Assembly: GCF_014805685.1 (NCBI RefSeq)
Contig: NC_060887.1
Location: 36,167,963 to 36,231,962, forward strand
Length of the DNA: 64,000 nt
Source of the DNA: Silurus meridionalis
Taxonomy: Eukaryota > Chordata > Actinopteri > Siluriformes > Siluridae
Direction: 5' to 3'
Shown: positions 61,177 to 64,000 of the stretch, piece after piece
How positions within the stretch are numbered: position 1 is the first letter of the stretch
How the letters are laid out: the number at the start of each line of letters is the position of its first letter
Program-made: the position numbers and the translations under genes
Notes under the pieces: generated by a model
Database searches by the model: none
Seen by the model: the letters and a program-made list of their open reading frames with translations, nothing else
What the model was told of the DNA's origin: nothing

Positions 61177-62980
61177 ACACAAGGTCAATATGTCCTTGGC
61201 AGTACTTGGTTTTTTTAATGATAAGTGATGTGCCTGAGTATCTCTCTCCTGGGATTTTACTGCCTCTGTAATCTGAACTAGGGCTCCTAGGAGAGTTTGT
61301 GTTCCTGAAAGAGGAATGGGAGGGATTTTTCTTTCCTCCCAGATGCTTCTTTCATACACTTATTCTTGAACCATTATTAGTATAAAAGCAGCCTTAGCAT
61401 CAGTGAATGTTAAATCAGCATGCTGTGCGATAACATGGCTTCTATACGTCTGCTGATAAATTATTTGGTGATTTGAATTGATGTTTCTACCAGGCTGATT
61501 TAAATGGAATTTCCAGATATTTTGAGATGTGAAATTATGAATGGGGCATCAGCTTGTGTTGCTGTGTTAAATTTGAAAAAACATCCAGTAAGTGATTTGA
61601 ATGACACCATTATGGCTGGAAGTCAGAGCTTTTCTTCTGTTGATGTCTTTCCTCTTGACAGCTATGCTAACAGCACTGTTTTGAAAGTAATTATTGTAGT
61701 CATTCTGGAGAAATGTCCCTGAATGACACTAAGGTCTTTACTTTTTTCGGTCTGTCAGACTAGACTAAACACTCACCTGCTCCTTTTATAAATGTCAAAT
61801 TGCTCTTTCCTTATAGGCTCCCAGAACTGCCAGGCTCCCACAATAGCAAACATTTTTCTTCTTCATCAAGAATAGCCTTTAAAAGCCCTGCTCCATTACT
61901 TATACCCCACTTTGGGAATGTACAAAATTGATATGTTCTCACTTCAATACAAACAGGCTACTTCAGCCAGCTGCTACCTAAATACTGCAGACTTATTTAT
62001 AGTTATTTATAAAATGTGCACAAGTGCTACTAAGTACAACTAAGAAAGTATTAAATGACACCCCCAATTGCAGATATCGCAGCTTCCTAACAGCTTTTGG
62101 TAACCAGCCAGGAGACTTTCAAATCTTCTTTAATGATTTTCACATGCTTGTCCTTGCAGAATACATGTAGGTCTGAAATTATCTTTGGCCATCATGTGAG
62201 CACAGCATGTTCTATGATCTTATACACACACATCAATGATGTTTAAACCAAAAGGCTGTGAAAGCAATTATAAAGTCTTTGGCTTCTGTTTCTTGGTGTA
62301 TTTGAGTGTGTTTTGGTGGATTTTAATGTCTTTATAAGATCATTGTCCTATTGTAGAACCTGAATTCACCTTCAGGTTTTTGAAGAACTGTGCAATGTAT
62401 CTCATATCACTGGCTGCTACACAACCCGAATGCATAACAGTGCTTAACAGTTCTTTTTGACAAGATGTTCTTTTTAAATTACACTTCTTATTTGTTCCAA
62501 ATTTGATAATTTGGACCAAAAAGTACCAATAATACTTAACATCTGTAAACAACTTTTATTTTTTTTTAAAAGCCCTCTGGCTTACCTTAATATTGTTTAC
62601 ATACACATTGTAGACTGTGGCATCAGGGGTGGGGTCAAGTGGCAGTTTTTGAATGGAGGGCAGTGCCAGGAACAAAATAAGTGGTAAGGATCTCACACCT
62701 GAATTAAATTTGGGTTAATGACTGTTCTACAGTATGTTTCAGGAAGCAGGAACAAGTAAAATAAAAGTGCAAAAGAACTGTGCATGTGCTGTCTGTGTAT
62801 GTATCGATATGTGTACTGAAAAGTGAAAAGTAAACATGGCAACAACAAAAAAAAGCCAAGCTTTTTTTGTGATACCTGTCTATTGTCTTCTATTTTTTCT
62901 TTCTTGATCCCACAAGACCTCTATATAGACATTCACATTTGTGATGAGGGGACAGGTATGTCCTCTTTCTGATGACTCTT
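61177..62980. other. Stretch without gene; part may be conserved non-coding
   Basis: 61480-61740 and 61740-62330 are complex and non-repetitive. 62340-62980 is ordinary. A 72-residue frame at 61504 has no domain. Confidence 0.35.
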
Positions 62981-63085
62981 CCATGCAGATCATGTTTGTT
63001 CGAGCAATGCAGATGCAGATGCAGATGATGTTTGTGCGAGCAATGCAGATGCAAATCATGTTTGTGCGAGCAATGCAGGTTATAA
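62981..63085. repeat. Three-unit tandem repeat, about 30-36 bp
   Basis: Units TCATGTTTGTTCGAGCAATG to CAGATGCAG; TGATGTTTGTGCGAGCAATG to CAGATGCAA; TCATGTTTGTGCGAGCAATG to CAGG. Internal GATGCA hexamers repeat in the first unit. The multiple-of-3 length leaves frames open on both strands by chance. Confidence 0.8.
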
Positions 63086-63329
63086 CTGTGCACCAGGACT
63101 GTGTCAGCGAAACATTCCCACAGTGTCGTACAAAGTTTTGCTTTGCCCAGCACACAGGCATTCTTTAATAACTTTTTATAGGCTTTGTCTGCAGTTTAGG
63201 CCTCAAATAACTTTATTTTCTGATCATTGGTTAGCTGCTTAGATAAGCTCATGGTTAATGAGTTTTAGCACAAGCTATGTAAAGATTTTTTTAAACTTTG
63301 GAATTGTTATTTCTAATGATAGGAGGAGG

Positions 63330-63860
63330 AAGAAGGGACACTGGTTAGCCTTCTTGAGTGATATGCTAATGCACAGGTCTCCAAGTTTGGTGATTAACTT
63401 AGAGGGGATGACAGAGTTGAACACTGAACCAAAGTCAAGGTACAGCATTCTGGCATACGTGTCTTTAGTGTCCAGGTGAGAGAGGACAGAGTGCAGCGGT
63501 GTGGAAACTGAATACTCAGTGCTCCTGTTCTTACGGTAGACAAATTGTTGTTGGTCCATGGTGGCGGGAAGGCAGATTTTGAGGTGTGCCAGGATGACCT
63601 ACTTAAAGCAATTGGTAATGATGGGGTGAGCCCTACTAGGCGGTAATCATTAAGGCACGTTTCGGTGGAGTGTTTTAGCAATGGCACGATGGAGGTGATC
63701 TTAAAGCAGGTGGTCACAATCGTTTAGGCTAAGGACAGGTAGAACAAATCCATTATGAGCCCCGCCAGCACATGTTTTAAAAATGCGTCCAGGGATGTCG
63801 TCAAGTCCTGCAGCTTTCCGTGAATTGATCCTGCTCAGCACCACGCTAACAACTCCCTGT
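63330..63860 (-). pseudogene. L2-like (Jockey-superfamily) LINE reverse transcriptase relic
   Basis: On the minus strand from about 63850 one reads RKAAGLDDIPGRIFK, then LSLA and TTCFKITSIVPLLKHSTETC (63717-63640), LNDYRLVGLTP, then in another frame QQFVYRKNRSTEYSVSTPLH (63557-63500), SVLSHLDTKDTYARMLYLDF (63499-63440) and NSVIPSKLITKLGDL. This is the 5' part of an L2/CR1-type RT domain. It is broken by frameshifts and stops and ends at about 63340. Confidence 0.75.
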
Positions 63861-64000
63861 TGTTATTATAGAAATAATAAAGCACTAGAAAATTGCATTT
63901 ATGGTAGATCAAATCAGAGCAGATCCATTGTCCATAGCTGCTCTGAAAGATTAAATAAACACCTCTGACTAATCAAATTGGAGATTTAAACAGTGCAGTG

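Overview
The window looks like teleost fish chromosomal DNA. The evidence is spliced vertebrate coding exons, dense dinucleotide and tetranucleotide microsatellites, tRNA-derived SINEs with a V-SINE/L2-like tail, Tc1/mariner and hAT-like DNA transposons, and RTE- and L2-type LINE fragments. The repeat mix suggests an otophysan fish, perhaps a catfish, but that is a guess. I saw no operons, phage, CRISPR arrays or other prokaryotic features.

The only host protein-coding gene I can support is dipk2a (DIPK2A, C3orf58, DIA1, HASF), on the minus strand. Exon 1 of the coding sequence (28390-29043) encodes 218 residues with an N-terminal signal anchor. The start of coding exon 2 (1-99) gives 33 more residues before the window edge. 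The two join in phase 0 across a 28.3 kb intron that fills the left 44% of the window. A good splice acceptor lies 5' of the ATG at about 29270. It implies a separate non-coding first exon, possibly in the CpG-rich promoter region at 41.7-42.56 kb.

Layout. 1-28.4 kb: dipk2a intron 1, packed with microsatellites, minisatellites, hAT-like MITE pairs, SINEs and long purine-rich tracts. 28.4-29.3 kb: dipk2a coding exon 1 and its 5' UTR. 29.3-41.7 kb: upstream sequence with a nested transposon stack (an unclassified DNA element containing a mariner remnant containing a tRNA-Glu SINE), other repeats and a 48-bp minisatellite. 41.7-42.6 kb: CpG island and promoter. 42.6-64 kb: intergenic or non-coding DNA with a nearly intact Tc1 transposon (49702-51280, one frameshift), several MITEs, an RTE LINE relic (57.8-59.2 kb) and an L2-like LINE relic at the right end.

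I found no evidence of a new multi-gene biological system. The best leads are a SINE assembled from a tRNA-Glu head plus both ends of the RTE LINE found in the same window, the datable nested insertion at 30.2-31.5 kb, the nearly intact Tc1 element, the inferred distal first exon and promoter of dipk2a, and several non-repetitive stretches that could be conserved regulatory elements. Every conservation statement is an inference made without alignment.
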